A program made the translations under genes and the position numbers. Below are positions 1 through 11,061 of a stretch of 64,000 nucleotides of DNA, piece by piece. The notes beneath the pieces are model-generated. The model worked only from the letters and a program-made list of their open reading frames with translations. It searched no databases and had not been told where the DNA came from. This stretch comes from Sodiomyces alkalinus F11 (Eukaryota; Ascomycota; Sordariomycetes; Glomerellales; Plectosphaerellaceae). Location of the stretch: NCBI RefSeq assembly GCF_003711515.1, contig NW_021167080.1, positions 3,694,155 to 3,758,154 on the forward strand, written 5' to 3'. How positions within the stretch are numbered: position 1 is the first letter of the stretch; every line of letters starts with the position of its first letter.

Positions 1-954
1 AGCGGTTACCGTCGCGGGATTCCGGCCGTGCAACCAGCGTGAAGAGGCGAAATAGGGCATAACAGAAGAAGATAGCTGAGAAAATGATGGTCATGACGAG
101 AAGTACTGTAAACTCGCTGGTGCGGATTCGGCCAGTGAATTGCAAGGCGAGGTCTGTGGATCGGGGAGGGGGAGCGCGTTAGAAAAGTCCTTGTCAGATT
201 AAGGGGGGAGAAGAGATCAGGGAGAAGGGGAGAGAGCTTGGGAAGCGGGGCAACGGCGTCACAACTTACAGACGGACAGGAGAAGAGTCATAAATAGGCC
301 CGAAATGAAGCATTGAAGTATCATGGACTGTACTCTTCGCGAGGCAACCCGGGGCAAGCAGAAAAGGAAGCGCTTGGGATGGTTTGTGGCCCCGCCTTGA
401 CCTTGTTCGGCAGCCCTGACCAGCCTCCTTCGTGTTCGACGCCGGTCATGAGTGGAATTTGGCGGCTCTTCCGAGCTCAGCGAGGCAACTCGGCCAACTG
501 AGGATGCCGCTACCGGTTCGGGAACTGGAAGAATCCCCGAGCCCGGCACGGTAGCGTTCGGAGCGTCATGGTTTCTGGGTGGTCTTGTCGCAGAGTAGAC
601 GGGAGCGGTAGCGCTATCGGTCGAGGATTCGTGTACTCGCGATCTCAAAAACTGCGAGAAGGGGAGGTAGGTGTTCGGTCGTCTAAGGTTGAAACGCGGT
701 GTTTTGGGGCTCTCGTCAGCGCCACCGCTCTCAACATCCGCATCGTCGGCGGGGTTACTGCGAGCCAGTCGTCTAGTGAACGGTGTCGGGAGGCCGACGG
801 AGAAGAGACGCGGGTGACGGGTGGACTGTTGCATTTCGGGCTGTGGTGGGAGCTCGCCGGGTCCCGTGGCATCGAGTGAATCTGGACTTGGCTGTTGCTC
901 ACCGGCCCGTCTAGCTAGCCATTCCGGCCGTCGTCGAGGGAGAAAGGAATCCAT
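1..954 (-). CDS. Partial membrane protein of unknown function with a C-terminal two-helix segment
   Basis: Exon 1 runs 954-270. A donor GTAAGT at 269 joins an acceptor CAG to exon 2 at 153, which continues in frame to the window edge, so the 3' end is missing. Exon 1 gives 228 residues of Arg/Pro/Ser-rich, probably disordered sequence (start MDSFLPRRRPEWLARR). At its end a hydrophobic segment (SMILQCFISGLFMTLLLSV) continues across the splice. A second segment (FTVLLVMTIIFSAIFFCYAL) follows in exon 2. The splice is supported because the frame stays open only when it is made and it restores two clean membrane helices. The layout suggests a membrane protein with a long N-terminal, probably cytosolic tail. 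I do not recognise the family and assign no function. The start is the only upstream in-frame ATG before stops. Confidence 0.6.
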
Positions 955-3357
955 TATGAATAAGAAGCGCCAGGTAGGCAGAATAGGCAGTCGGTCGGTG
1001 ATTGAGTCTTAGGGTGGGAGTCCCAGGCGTCTCGAGAGACGGTGCTGGCCCGTCTGGTTAGACGAGTAGCGCGTTCACCACGCAGCTTGTTGATGCGGAA
1101 CCTGAGAGGTTATACCCCAAGATAGAGTGTATATAACCGCGTCCCCGCCACGTCCTTACCCTTGGTAATCGATAGGATGTGGAGCGTTCTTTGGTGTGAC
1201 CCGAATTGGGAACAGAGTTGCTGCCTGAGTAAAGAAGGGGGGAGGTAGCGACAGGGCGAAAATGAATGTTGCTAATTAGGTGTCGGATGCCTGCATCAGA
1301 GAAGAGCCACCCAGAGGCCTAGAAGCAAGGAGCGGATTGGATTTCCAGAACCCGGTGAAGGAAAGGTCGGAATAAAAGAAGAGAACGTTATCGACGCACA
1401 GTGCCCTCGTGGAAGAATACGGGAAGGAGGGGTGCCACATCAAAACCCTTGTATAGGGAGTGGATGTGGAACGCGATCCTCGTGGTTGTTGGTGTTGGTG
1501 TTTACCCCAAAGGGAGCACTAAGGAGGGAGAGATCTGGAGTCGAAATGATAATTCGGGCAGAGATCAGGGGAAGCTATCGAAAAAGACGAGAAAAGGATG
1601 GATGGGACTTTAACGAAGGACAATAGAACAACAACCAAGACAGGTATGCAATGAGTTTACCAATGCATTGAGCTATCGGCGCCCTTGTTCCAGTTGGATG
1701 ACCGGGGGTAATACCACAAGCTCGAACAAGACGGATGGACACTTCGTATGGACGGGTCTGTTTTTAGGAAGACTACAACGTAAAGTAGCATCGAGGTGAA
1801 GTCATTAATTACTTTGTAGGCGTAGGGACTCGAGACTCCCACCTATCCATACCTGAGATCACCTTCCACACCAGTTACCAATTCAATATGACTTTGAGCT
1901 TCTCATCAGGAGAGAGAGGCCGAGCGATACGAGACGCGCCCCAGCAGAGCACGACTGTTTCCGACAAAGCATAGGCCCTGAGTTGTTGCACGACACAGGG
2001 CAGAAAGCCAATGATGGTTCGTGGGTGAAAGTACGGGGCCCGGGGATGGAAAACTGGACGTCAGGACCATGTTTCAGATGGGGTGCGGTCCCCGCTCCAG
2101 GTCCAGGTCCCGGCAGTCCCTTGTCATATTTAAGTACCTACCCAGGTACGAAAGTACTGATAGGTATCCCCCGTGACAGCACCTTGTTCCGTACCAGTAC
2201 GAATACAGCGATGAGCATCAAAGCTTCATTCACTCATTACTGTTTCTTAGATTCTCAAAGTCCAATTCTCGTGATATCACTTGACAAAATACCGGCTTCA
2301 GAAAAGGAGATGTGTTTATTGAGAGCTTGTAATCTGGTCGGCCCCCTTACCTTATAGAGGACATACTGATACAACGTATATGTTGGCTAGGTATAAGGAA
2401 GTAGCTGGGAGTACGGATAAGCGAGACCCAGAACTCTAAAACATTCACTAACAAGGACTTCGGCACGGCCCTATTGGTTGTCGCATTCCTGAACCACGCG
2501 ACTTCGAGCGCCAATGGAGGTCGAAAGAACTTGCAGGCATTAAACCGCAACTCCGTCATATTTGACAATAGCCCGCCACTAATTAACCAGAAAATGAATT
2601 CCAAGATGAGAAACTCGGAAGAAGAGGACAGCAATACGTCCGTCCTCTGAGACTCTTGATGCGGATTGGGATAGTGGTGCGATTCGAGGCGCAAGTGGAA
2701 CTGCAGTTCATTCCATCAACGGCTACCCAGAGACAGAACCTTGAATGTTACATCCAGTTTCCGTTTAACATAGGCCACTTATTATGCCGCGGAGAGACTA
2801 CCTTCACGTCCCCTGCAGCATCAAACCACATAATACATACACTCTAGTCCACGGCTTTTTCATCCTCAAAAAGGGTATCATTCAACAACATTCGCAGCCA
2901 CGAGACTCTCATCCAATCCATCAAGATTTGATCACCTAGCCGTCCTCGCGTGCTGTCGGCAATCTCAGCCAGTCGGTGATGAATTCCAGCTCTTATTCGC
3001 GTCCATTAGTTTCTATAACGAGTCCATATATTCCTCGTTCATGTCTGGGAGTCGCTGGGAGTCGTTCGCGGCACTTTTGAAAAATGAAGTGACCACACTT
3101 GCATGCAGCAAGCCAGATGCCACCAATATGAGCCCTTCATGTGCTCCTGCCATGGGTGGCGCCCTTGTATTTTGAGAACTGCAGCGGGGATTTTTGACCT
3201 CACAATGGGGTCATGGCCAAGAAACAAGCTTTTAGATACGGCGAATTGGCGAAATGGATCTGGGTTCCCCTGCTCTCGACATGCTAAGGTTCACCTCGGA
3301 ATTATGGGTCCCATGTCATCCTATGGAAGAACCCCAAGTAAGAGGCAGCATGCCAAA
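955..3357. other. Intergenic region, no gene seen
   Basis: About 2.4 kb between the 5' end of the membrane-protein gene and the 3' end of the U5-40K gene. Only short open frames without family features or convincing splice chains occur on either strand. Around 2130-2170 there is a GGTACGAAAGTAC-type short palindromic stretch. The left few hundred bases should hold the promoter of the upstream minus-strand gene. Confidence 0.5.
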
Positions 3358-4616
3358 TCACCGTAGCTCTCCAAGCAACATGTTGCGATCAGACGAGGCG
3401 GATAAAACTGGCCCTATCGTCAGTAGTGTTCAACGAAAGCAAGGAGGGGAAACGCGGGAATTCAACTCACGTATTGGTTCATTACCGGGGGCAAACTCGG
3501 CACAGTTGACAGTGCCCTTGTGGCCCGGAAGCTTATACATGAGCTTGCCGGTATCACTCGACCACACAGTGACTGTGCCGTCTCCTGAGCCTACAGCGAT
3601 GCTCTTGCCAGCCGCGTCCCAGCTTGCACGGATAAGGTTCTTCTCTAGTCCCATAGACGCCCCGTCGAATGTCCGAATTTGCCGCTCCGTTGGAGCAAAC
3701 GGACGGATATCCCATGTGCGAGCCGTCGAATCCATGGAGTATGAAAGCAGGGACTGTGCGTCTGGCGACACCCGCAAAGACGTCACGGTGTCCTGATGTC
3801 CGAGCATGGAGTATACCACAGCCTTCTTGCGCAAATCCCACACTTTGATGTCGTTGTCGATACCGCCCGAGTAAGCCTCATTTCCCGCTTCCGACATGGC
3901 CACCGCCGTGACGGGGAAGTCGGTCTGAATGTAGTCCGCGGCGTGCTTCGTCCTTGGATCCCAGAGCCCTATGGACCCGTCATCACTGCCACTGACGAGG
4001 AGCTCTTCGCCCCGGCGACTGATGTCCATGCAGTTGACGATCTCCTCGTGCCCGACGTATCTACGTATTCTCGTGCCGTTGTCGAGGTCCCAACTGGCCA
4101 GGTGCGTGTCGGCCGAGGCGGAAAACAGAATCTTCGAATCTCGTGACCATTGAAGGTCAAGCACTGCTCCTCGGTGGCCATTGAGTATGCCGTAGTTCTC
4201 GCAATCGCCGTACGTTCTCCAGAGCACTAGGAAGTACCACGAAGTCAGCTATCAAGGCGCGATGCTCGAAAGGTATACGTTCCGCCACTTACAAATGCTC
4301 CTGTCCATGGAACCAGACGCGATGAAGTTGCCCGTCGGGTCAAACTTGGCCGCGAAGATCTCGCCTGAGTGGCCAGACAGCTCCATTACTGGAGCCTGGA
4401 GGCCGCTAGTTCGGGGAGCCTAGAACACATCATCGTCAAATGATTGACCCCCGTAGACATGCAGTAACAGACGCTTACCGCTTGAACCAACGCACTGCTG
4501 TTCCCCGAAGCATTGAGCCTCGCTAGAGCTCCTGCGGATGAGCCGACATTCTGTCGCTTCACGATCATCTGCCCCGCGCCGGGGTCATCGGACGCAGGTC
4601 GCTTCTCGGCTGACAT
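3358..4616 (-). CDS. SNRNP40: U5 snRNP 40 kDa WD40-repeat protein (SNRNP40/Spf38 family)
   Basis: Four exons: 4616-4479, 4419-4293, 4226-3471 and 3407-3358, giving 356 aa. Donors are GTAAGC, GTAAGT and GTGAGT; the last intron has a CTGAC branch site. The protein has a short polar N terminus (MSAEKRPASDD) and then about seven WD40 repeats from residue ~55 to the end, with repeated GH...D...W/F-D motifs (NGHRGAVLDLQWS, VGHEEIVNCMDIS, LGHQDTVTSLRVS, PGHKGTVNCAEFAP). The last repeat ends LSASSDRNMLLGELR, which matches the family C terminus and sets the short final exon. Homologues are part of the U5 snRNP and the spliceosomal B and C complexes, where the propeller is a protein-binding platform in the nucleus. 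It is divergently oriented to BET3 across about 530 bp. Confidence in family is high; exon 1 and the last junction are by eye. Confidence 0.93.
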
Positions 4617-5147
4617 GATTGCGATTTGGGGCGATTTGAATGACGTGAGTTTTGTAGGCAGCGGTTCGGTTCGATTTAAATCGGTTTCTGTATATGCGAG
4701 CTGGTTGAATATCGGGAGTGAGGAAGTGCTGTTGATCGGCTGGCATCGGTTCGTGGTGTATACGGAGTAGGTAGTTGTGGAAGCTCCCGTTTTCCTTGAA
4801 GCTATCATCAAAAATCAGTACTTGCATACCTAGTGGATAATGACATAAAGTATCTCTACTTGTGGGGCAGCTGGGGGTTAAGGTAAGGGTAGGTACGTAC
4901 CTTAGTGAGTACGGGTATGTACATACTTCATGCTTTCCCTTGAATGTCACATGATTCTCTGACCCAACTTGGATTGCTTATCCAATTGCTTCGTACAACA
5001 GCCAGGAACCTCTTTGTCCTTGTGGCCTTTTGGTGGACTTCACCATCAGACGGTTGTGATTACAGTGTGCTATTTGCAGCTTGACCTGGCTGCACCCTAT
5101 ACACCAGCCGGCGGAATCTCTTCCGCAGACACGGCTGCATTCCCACC
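4617..5147. promoter_or_regulatory. Divergent promoter region between U5-40K and BET3
   Basis: 531 bp separate the start codons of two divergently transcribed genes, so it must hold both core promoters. It contains a GGTAAGGGTAGGTACGTACC-like stretch near 4878-4924, one of several TACC-rich elements in the window. No individual factor site is called. Confidence 0.5.
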
Positions 5148-5960
5148 ATGGCCGCAAATAAGGCCTCTCGCCTCGGCGAGGAGTATGTACCCCAGACGTG
5201 CCCCTGAACCAGCAGCCTCCCTCGCCATCCTTAGGAAATCTGGAATCACTGACGCAAGGCTAGGATATGGAAGTAAGACCTGATCCCCTTGGAGTGTGCT
5301 ATCTAGATCCATTCGACAAAACAAGTCTAATCGTAATCGGCTAGGACCCGGATCGACAAAGTCAACGCGGAACTCGTGACTCTCACCTACGGAACGATCG
5401 TGGCACAGCTATGCAAGGATTTTGACGGAGATTATGTCGAAGTGAACAAGCAGCTCGATAGAATGGGATACAACATTGGTTTGCGGTTAATCGAAGACTA
5501 TCTCGCCAAGTCCAACACGATGAAGCGATGCTCTAATTTCAGGGAGACGGCTGATGCCATTGCGAGGGTTTGTTGCTTTGCCACTGTCCCAAAGCTAGCC
5601 CTCTCGGCCGAGCTGCGTTCGGGTTACTGACAGGGCAGCTGTATACAGGTCGGGTTCAAGATTTTTCTCAACATCACACCGCACGTAACCAACTGGACGT
5701 CGGACAACAAGCAGTTCTCGCTGGTGTTTGATGAGAACCCGCTTGCGGATTTTGTCGAGCTGCCCGACGATGGACGGGCACAAGATGAGTTGTGGTATTC
5801 GAACATCTTCTGCGGCGTGCTACGGGGCGCCTTGGAGATGGTTCAGATGCAGGTGGAGGCTCACTTCATCAGCGACGTCCTGAAGGGCAACGATACGACG
5901 GAGATGCGGGTATCCCTGATTCGCTATATCGACGACGAGCTACCCCCGGAAGACGACTAA
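5148..5960 (+). CDS. BET3: TRAPP complex subunit Bet3 (TRAPPC3 family)
   Basis: Four exons: 5148-5182, 5264-5272 (a 9-nt microexon), 5345-5567 and 5649-5960, giving 192 aa. The first exon (MAANKASRLGE plus GA) joins the microexon to spell GEEIWKTRIDKVNAEL, the N-terminal motif of yeast Bet3; skipping the microexon loses the E-I-W-K junction. Family blocks follow: TLTYGTIVAQLCKDF, GYNIGLRLIEDYLAKS, the Cys in MKRCSNFRETAD (the conserved acylated cysteine position of Bet3 proteins), NITPHVTNWTSDN, DENPLADFVELPDD, and SNIFCGVLRGALEMVQMQVEA. Bet3 is a core subunit of TRAPP tethering complexes, which act as Ypt1/Rab1 exchange factors in ER-Golgi and Golgi traffic. Length matches the family (about 190 aa). 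No oddity apart from the microexon. Confidence 0.95.
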
Positions 5961-8213
5961 GGAGACAGTTATTGCTCGAGGCATCGCCCCTGTTCGCGTT
6001 CAGCCGAATTTGTTTGGGATGGTAGTTATTTGTGAGCGGATGAGCCACCCTGCCTTCTTACCTACGCTCTTCCGGGTCTGACGGCTTGGAACCAACCGGT
6101 ACTTGTGCGCGCGGAGAGCGGCCTTGTTATCAAGTTCATTGAACAAGGCATGGCCTACCTGCGTATTTGGCGATCGTGGGATGACTTTGCTGTGCACCTG
6201 CTACAAGGGGATCCACGGTAAAGCAATGGTTCACCCTGCGCACGGTAGAAGCATAGCTGCACGAACGATATGAAGGGCTTCTGAGATGGCATCATCATCT
6301 CAAGTCGGCTGCATGGCAAGGGACATCTCAACGAGCTGGCATGTCATGATGTGTCAACTCATCCTCGAATCCGGGGAACATAAGAAAGGGGCAAGGGAGG
6401 AGGCAAGATGCCCGTCTTGGATGCGCCATACAGCTGGACCATGGATCTTCATAGACAGAACGCATGGTGAATACGCCGCAGCTATCCCCGAAATACTAAG
6501 CCCTTTGAATGATGCAATTCAGCGCAGTATGGGCGAGGCAGATAATATACAGGATGCCTTGCATCTATCAATGCAGGAGTCTTGGTGATTCGGCAAGATG
6601 CCTTACCGAGGCTCAGGAGCTAAGTAGGTCCGGAGTAGGTTATGCCTGATATTCAGAGTACAAGGCTACCTTAGGTAGAGCCTTGTAATGTTTGTAATGG
6701 AGGTAGACAACCACCCGCATTTTCGCTGTGAGTCGAGCTACCTTACGGTACTTCAACAATGACATAGCGATATCGTATTATCCTCCAACAGATACCCCGC
6801 CTATTCGTGTGATGGGCCGATGAGACACGACCGCACACTCAGGGCACTCTCATCCAATTCGCTACTCCTAGATTTGAGTTTGGAGATCGGAGGCGGAAAA
6901 GGGGTTATGGTCCGATGTCCCTCTGGACGATATTAAGACGGTAAGAACTATCGCAGACATTCGGGAGCTACAAAGTAGATATGAGTGCTAAAAATCTCGT
7001 TAGACATATTGCCAACTCTGTCCGTGATCATAATACTAATGGGAATTCGCTGTAGTTCTCTCGCAATAGTTCAACCATATCAGGGTGCGACAAGTTGCGA
7101 AGTATTACAGAGGGGTTGTACCGCCAATCTGTGTCTCGAGATATGTTTCGTTGGAAAAGGTAACGAAGGTAAGTATACTTAAAGTACGTACCTTGTATTC
7201 TGATATCTTATTGGCGGGTGCGTTTATGAATTTATGCCTGAGGCAACAGCCGTTCTCAAAAGTTCTTTTGTTCTCACGAATACACGCACGCTACGTCGCG
7301 ATGTAGGGACGAACAGGCGGCCGTCACCCAATTCCAGAGTCTTTTCCCAGCTTCTCTAGCACCCTCAGGGCCCTTCCCCCCCAACGAGCCCAAGCGTCCT
7401 TATCCGGTACTGGCGAAAATTAGGAAAATCCCAGCCCCATCCTTTCCCACTCGTTGTTCTCCATCATCCTTCCTCTCTCTCCCCTTCCATCCTTCTCTTT
7501 ACCCCCTCCGAAAGCCGGGATCTCTTCAACCCGCGTCAATACGAGCTGCCCTGATCTCACTCATGGTCGTCTTTTGACGTTTTCGACACCATTGCAGGGC
7601 TTGTTGTCCATTTGCATTTGCCCCAGCGACCAAGGTAGCGTTGCTGGAGAGGAGCTCGACGAAGTACCCCGACCTGTGCCGGATCGTCGACTCCAGAACG
7701 CCTGTCGCGATCGCTGACACACGAGGCGGCAGCCACAGCCAATTTACTTTGGCAACGACGCTCCACGCAATACGAATAGACTCTTTCGCCCCCAGAGTCA
7801 AACTACTCTTGACAACTATATTTATCTCGCCCCTTTCGCCGTGTCATTCTCCAAGTTACTGTTAGCGTCGTTGTTCTTTTCACTGTGCGCTTGGAGCACC
7901 ACTACCGGCATCAGTAGAACACGTCCCGCGCTTCGTCGACTTGTTAGCGCTCCGCGTGTTCCACCATACCTCGTACCACATATCTATCCTCTCCTACCCC
8001 AAATACCTCCCGATTCCATCTTTCTTTCTCCTTTTCTACATCTTTCAATTTTTCAACGCATCCGGTATCGCGACCAAGCCACGATTTCTCACCAACTCAA
8101 CCTCGACGACGCTTGCTTCTTCGACTTCTATTTTCTCCATCCCATCGTCTTGTCGCCCGCCATCGACACGTAAGCTCAGCCGGGCAGACGATCTGTCTGC
8201 ATCGCGGCCAGCT
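5961..8213. other. Intergenic region and probable long 5' leader of the LisH regulator gene
   Basis: 2.25 kb. From 5961 to about 7300 only short featureless frames are present, with CTACCTTAGGTAG near 6665-6680 and GTAAGTATACTTAAAGTACGTACC near 7168-7193. From about 7320 to 8213 the plus strand is very C/T-rich (CTCTCCCCTTCC, CTTTCTTTCTCC), typical of fungal promoters and long 5' untranslated leaders. The reading frame of the downstream gene is open back to 7941 without good protein features, so this is treated as leader. Confidence 0.5.
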
Positions 8214-10173
8214 ATGAATAATCCAAACATGCCCAACATGAACGCCATGGGCGGCCCGGTTGGCGCTCCCATGCCCATGATGAATAATGGGGCCGTCGCT
8301 CCCCAGGGCGGTGTTCCTGGCCCTCGGCAAACGCAAATGCCTACGGAGAGCCAGCGCACGCTCCTAAACACCTATATCTACGAATATTTCATCCGCAACA
8401 ATATGTTCGACTGTGCGCGGTCGCTACTCAATAGCGACCAGCAGGTCAACGTTCTTAAAGAAGGCCTCAATCGCCGCCGCGATGAGAATGGGAACTTGCT
8501 GGGAAATGGCCTTGGCGACGACGCCATGGACACCGACAATAAAGACGACGTCGACACCAAACTCCCTGATGACCTGCCTGCCCCCAAGCTGCCGATGCCC
8601 GCTTCCGAGACCTCCTTTCTCTACGAATGGTTCTGCTTGTTCTGGGACATCTTCCATGCACAACGCGCCAAAGGTGGTAATGGTCCGGTTGCCCAGTATG
8701 TTAGCCACACCCAGGTAAGCCAAATCATCCCTTTCTTGCAGGCCTCTCCCCCTTTTTCTCTGGCTGTGTTTTGGATTGCCCTTTCTTCATGTAAGCCCTT
8801 GCCATTTGCTAACCTAGTTGTCAGCATCAATCACGGCTCCGCCAAAATCAGCAGGAGATGTTGCGACAAATGCGTCCCGAGGGCCTCACTCCACAGCAAT
8901 ATCAGAACCACATGATGAGGAGCATGCAAGCTGGTGGCATGGGGATGAACATGAAGCAAGGTAATCTTGCACGGACAGCCATGGCCAACAATCAGAATAA
9001 GTAAGTCCCTTAACCCCTAATTTGATGCCCGGGTTTTTGATATATGTCCGTCATCAGTATACTAACCCGGTCACCCTCTGCGCCTACAGTCCCCAAGCCA
9101 TGCAGATGCTCCACCAGGCCAAGCAGAACCAAATGCAGAGAGACCCCTCGGACATGGACGGAAACCGCCAGCGGCCGGCATCGCCTGGATCTTCTGAAAA
9201 TGCCCCTTCCCCATCCAAGCGGCCTCGTCTAGACGGCGCTCCCTTCAATCCCAACCAGCCTGGGATGATGCCGAACGGTCGACCGCAGCAGGGCGTGCCA
9301 GGCCAGCAGCAGGTGGGGAATGCTCCCAATGCAGCCCAAGCCACGCAGATGCTTCTCACAAACGGTATTAACCCAGCACAGCTGACCCCTCAACAGTTCA
9401 GCACGTTTTCCAACCAACCACCTGCTGTTCAGGCAAAGTCCATTGCCACCTACGCTGCCAATCTGCATCAGCAGCAGGCCAACCAAATGCCGAACAAGCC
9501 CATGCCTAATGTCCCTGGTCCTCAAGCTCAGTGTTCACCAATGGTGCCACAGAACCCCGAACAGGCCGCCGCACTGACGGCATTTTATAATCCGGGGGAA
9601 ATGGGACCGGGTGGCATGCGACCCGTTCCGGGCGGACCCCAAGCTGGCGGTGGAAGTAACCACGCTCTGCAAGACTATCAAATGCAGCTAATGCTTCTTG
9701 AACAACAGAATAAGAAGCGACTCCTCATGGCTCGTCAAGAGCAAGACAACATGGGTGGCATTCCTAGGGGAGACGGTCCGGCAGGTCCCGGCGGTCCCGG
9801 AGCCCCGCCCGGTCCGAACGGTCAAGCCTTCCCGGAGACGTCGCCTCAAGGTGCCAGAGCCGGCGCCTCCCCGAACCCAGCCGACCAAATGAAACGGGGT
9901 ACCCCGCAGATGAACAACGCCGGGATCCCGTCGCCGCTGCCTGAGGGGGCCCAGTCGCGTGGCTCGCCGAATCCGATGAACTTCATGCCCAACACCATGG
10001 ATCCGAACATGGCACCCAGCTTTTTCAATAAGGACATGCAGAACGTGGGCGGGAATATGGTTCCGAATCCCCACATGAACGGCATGCGCCCGCCTAGCTC
10101 CCACCCTGGTCAACAACCCTTCAACGGTCAGATGAACCCTCAGCAGATGATGGCTGCCAGGCAGCAGCAACAA

Positions 10174-10205
<32 letters not shown>

Positions 10206-11061
10206 GGCCGGCAACCCCCCTATGCAGTGGCAACAAGGCCCTAACGGACAAATGGTTCCCACAGGCCCTCAAGGTCCTGGTGTTCAGGGCACTCCTCAGC
10301 AACGTGCCATGCCGCCACCGTCGGCTCCTGGCCCTGCCAACGCCAACAGGACCAGTACATCCTCGCCCCAGCAGCCTGCCGCGCCGCCGACCCCTTCGCA
10401 GGCTAACAAGCCAGCGCCAAAAAAGAAGGACACGAAGGCTGCCAAGAATAAGGTGCGTTCCGGACTGGTATCATCCATGAGATTGCGATGGGATTTACTG
10501 ACATTATCTAAACAGGCTGCAACGCAGAAGAAGGCTAATCCGAACTTGAATTCGGGAGCCACGCCTGCAGGGGAGAATAACCAAGACGGCGAGGCACCCG
10601 CCCCGGCCACGCCTATGACACCAGTCAACGCGAACGCTCCAGGTTTCAACAAGTCGAGCCAAAATCAGGGTGCCTCGGCTGGCGGTGGTGGAACTGGCAC
10701 TTCCGGGCCTGGCGGTGCTGCTGGCGGTGCTCCTGGCGGCGGAGCTGGTGGCAACGCTGGGGCGGCCGGTAACGGCACCGCGCCGAACGGGCAAGGAGCT
10801 GCTGGGCAGGCACCTGCGCCAGCGACCTCCGTCGCTAGTCAGCCGCAACCCGACGCACAAAACGGCTCCTTCGGCATGGACAGCTCGGCTGACATGATGA
10901 GCTTCAGCGGGATGGACTTCACCAATCCGCTGGTCTCTAATGACGTCTTGAACGATTTCGACTTTGATTCATTCCTTCACGAGGACGGGGACAACCAGGG
11001 CTTTGATTTCAACGCCGGATCGTTCGGGATGGAAGGAACCGGCGAGATAAGCGCGGACTGA
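8214..11061 (+). CDS. SOM1: LisH-domain transcriptional regulator, Som1/SomA (Flo8-like)
   Basis: Exons 8214-8714, 8825-9000, 9090-10452 and 10516-11061 give 861 aa. The N terminus is Met/Asn/Pro-rich. A LisH motif follows at about residues 48-72 (RTLLNTYIYEYFIRNNMFDCARSLL), then the conserved block ETSFLYEWFCLFWDIFHAQR. The rest is low complexity: Gln/Met/Pro-rich, a polyQ run of about 15 at 10162-10206, a basic PKKKDTKAAKNK patch that could be a nuclear signal, a Gly-rich stretch, and an acidic hydrophobic C terminus (NDFDFDSFLHED). This layout matches Som1/SomA, the Flo8-related nuclear regulators acting with PKA signalling in development, adhesion and virulence of filamentous fungi. The fourth exon boundary is a 63-nt intron (GTGCGT...TACTGAC...CAG) that stays open if retained. 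The start at 8214 was chosen because the MNNPNMPNM start fits the family; an in-frame extension to 7941 is possible. Confidence 0.85.
10162..10206 (+). repeat. CAG/CAA trinucleotide tract encoding polyglutamine
   Basis: A run of 15 CAG or CAA codons inside the LisH-regulator gene. CAA codons interrupt the 5' half, while the 3' seven codons are pure CAG and so the most slippage-prone part. Confidence 0.9.

Noticed and set aside
9688..10302. A 204-aa minus-strand open frame with a poly-Leu run
   Set aside because: It is the antisense of the CAG tract and the well-supported LisH regulator exon; Leu repeats arise from CTG on the opposite strand.
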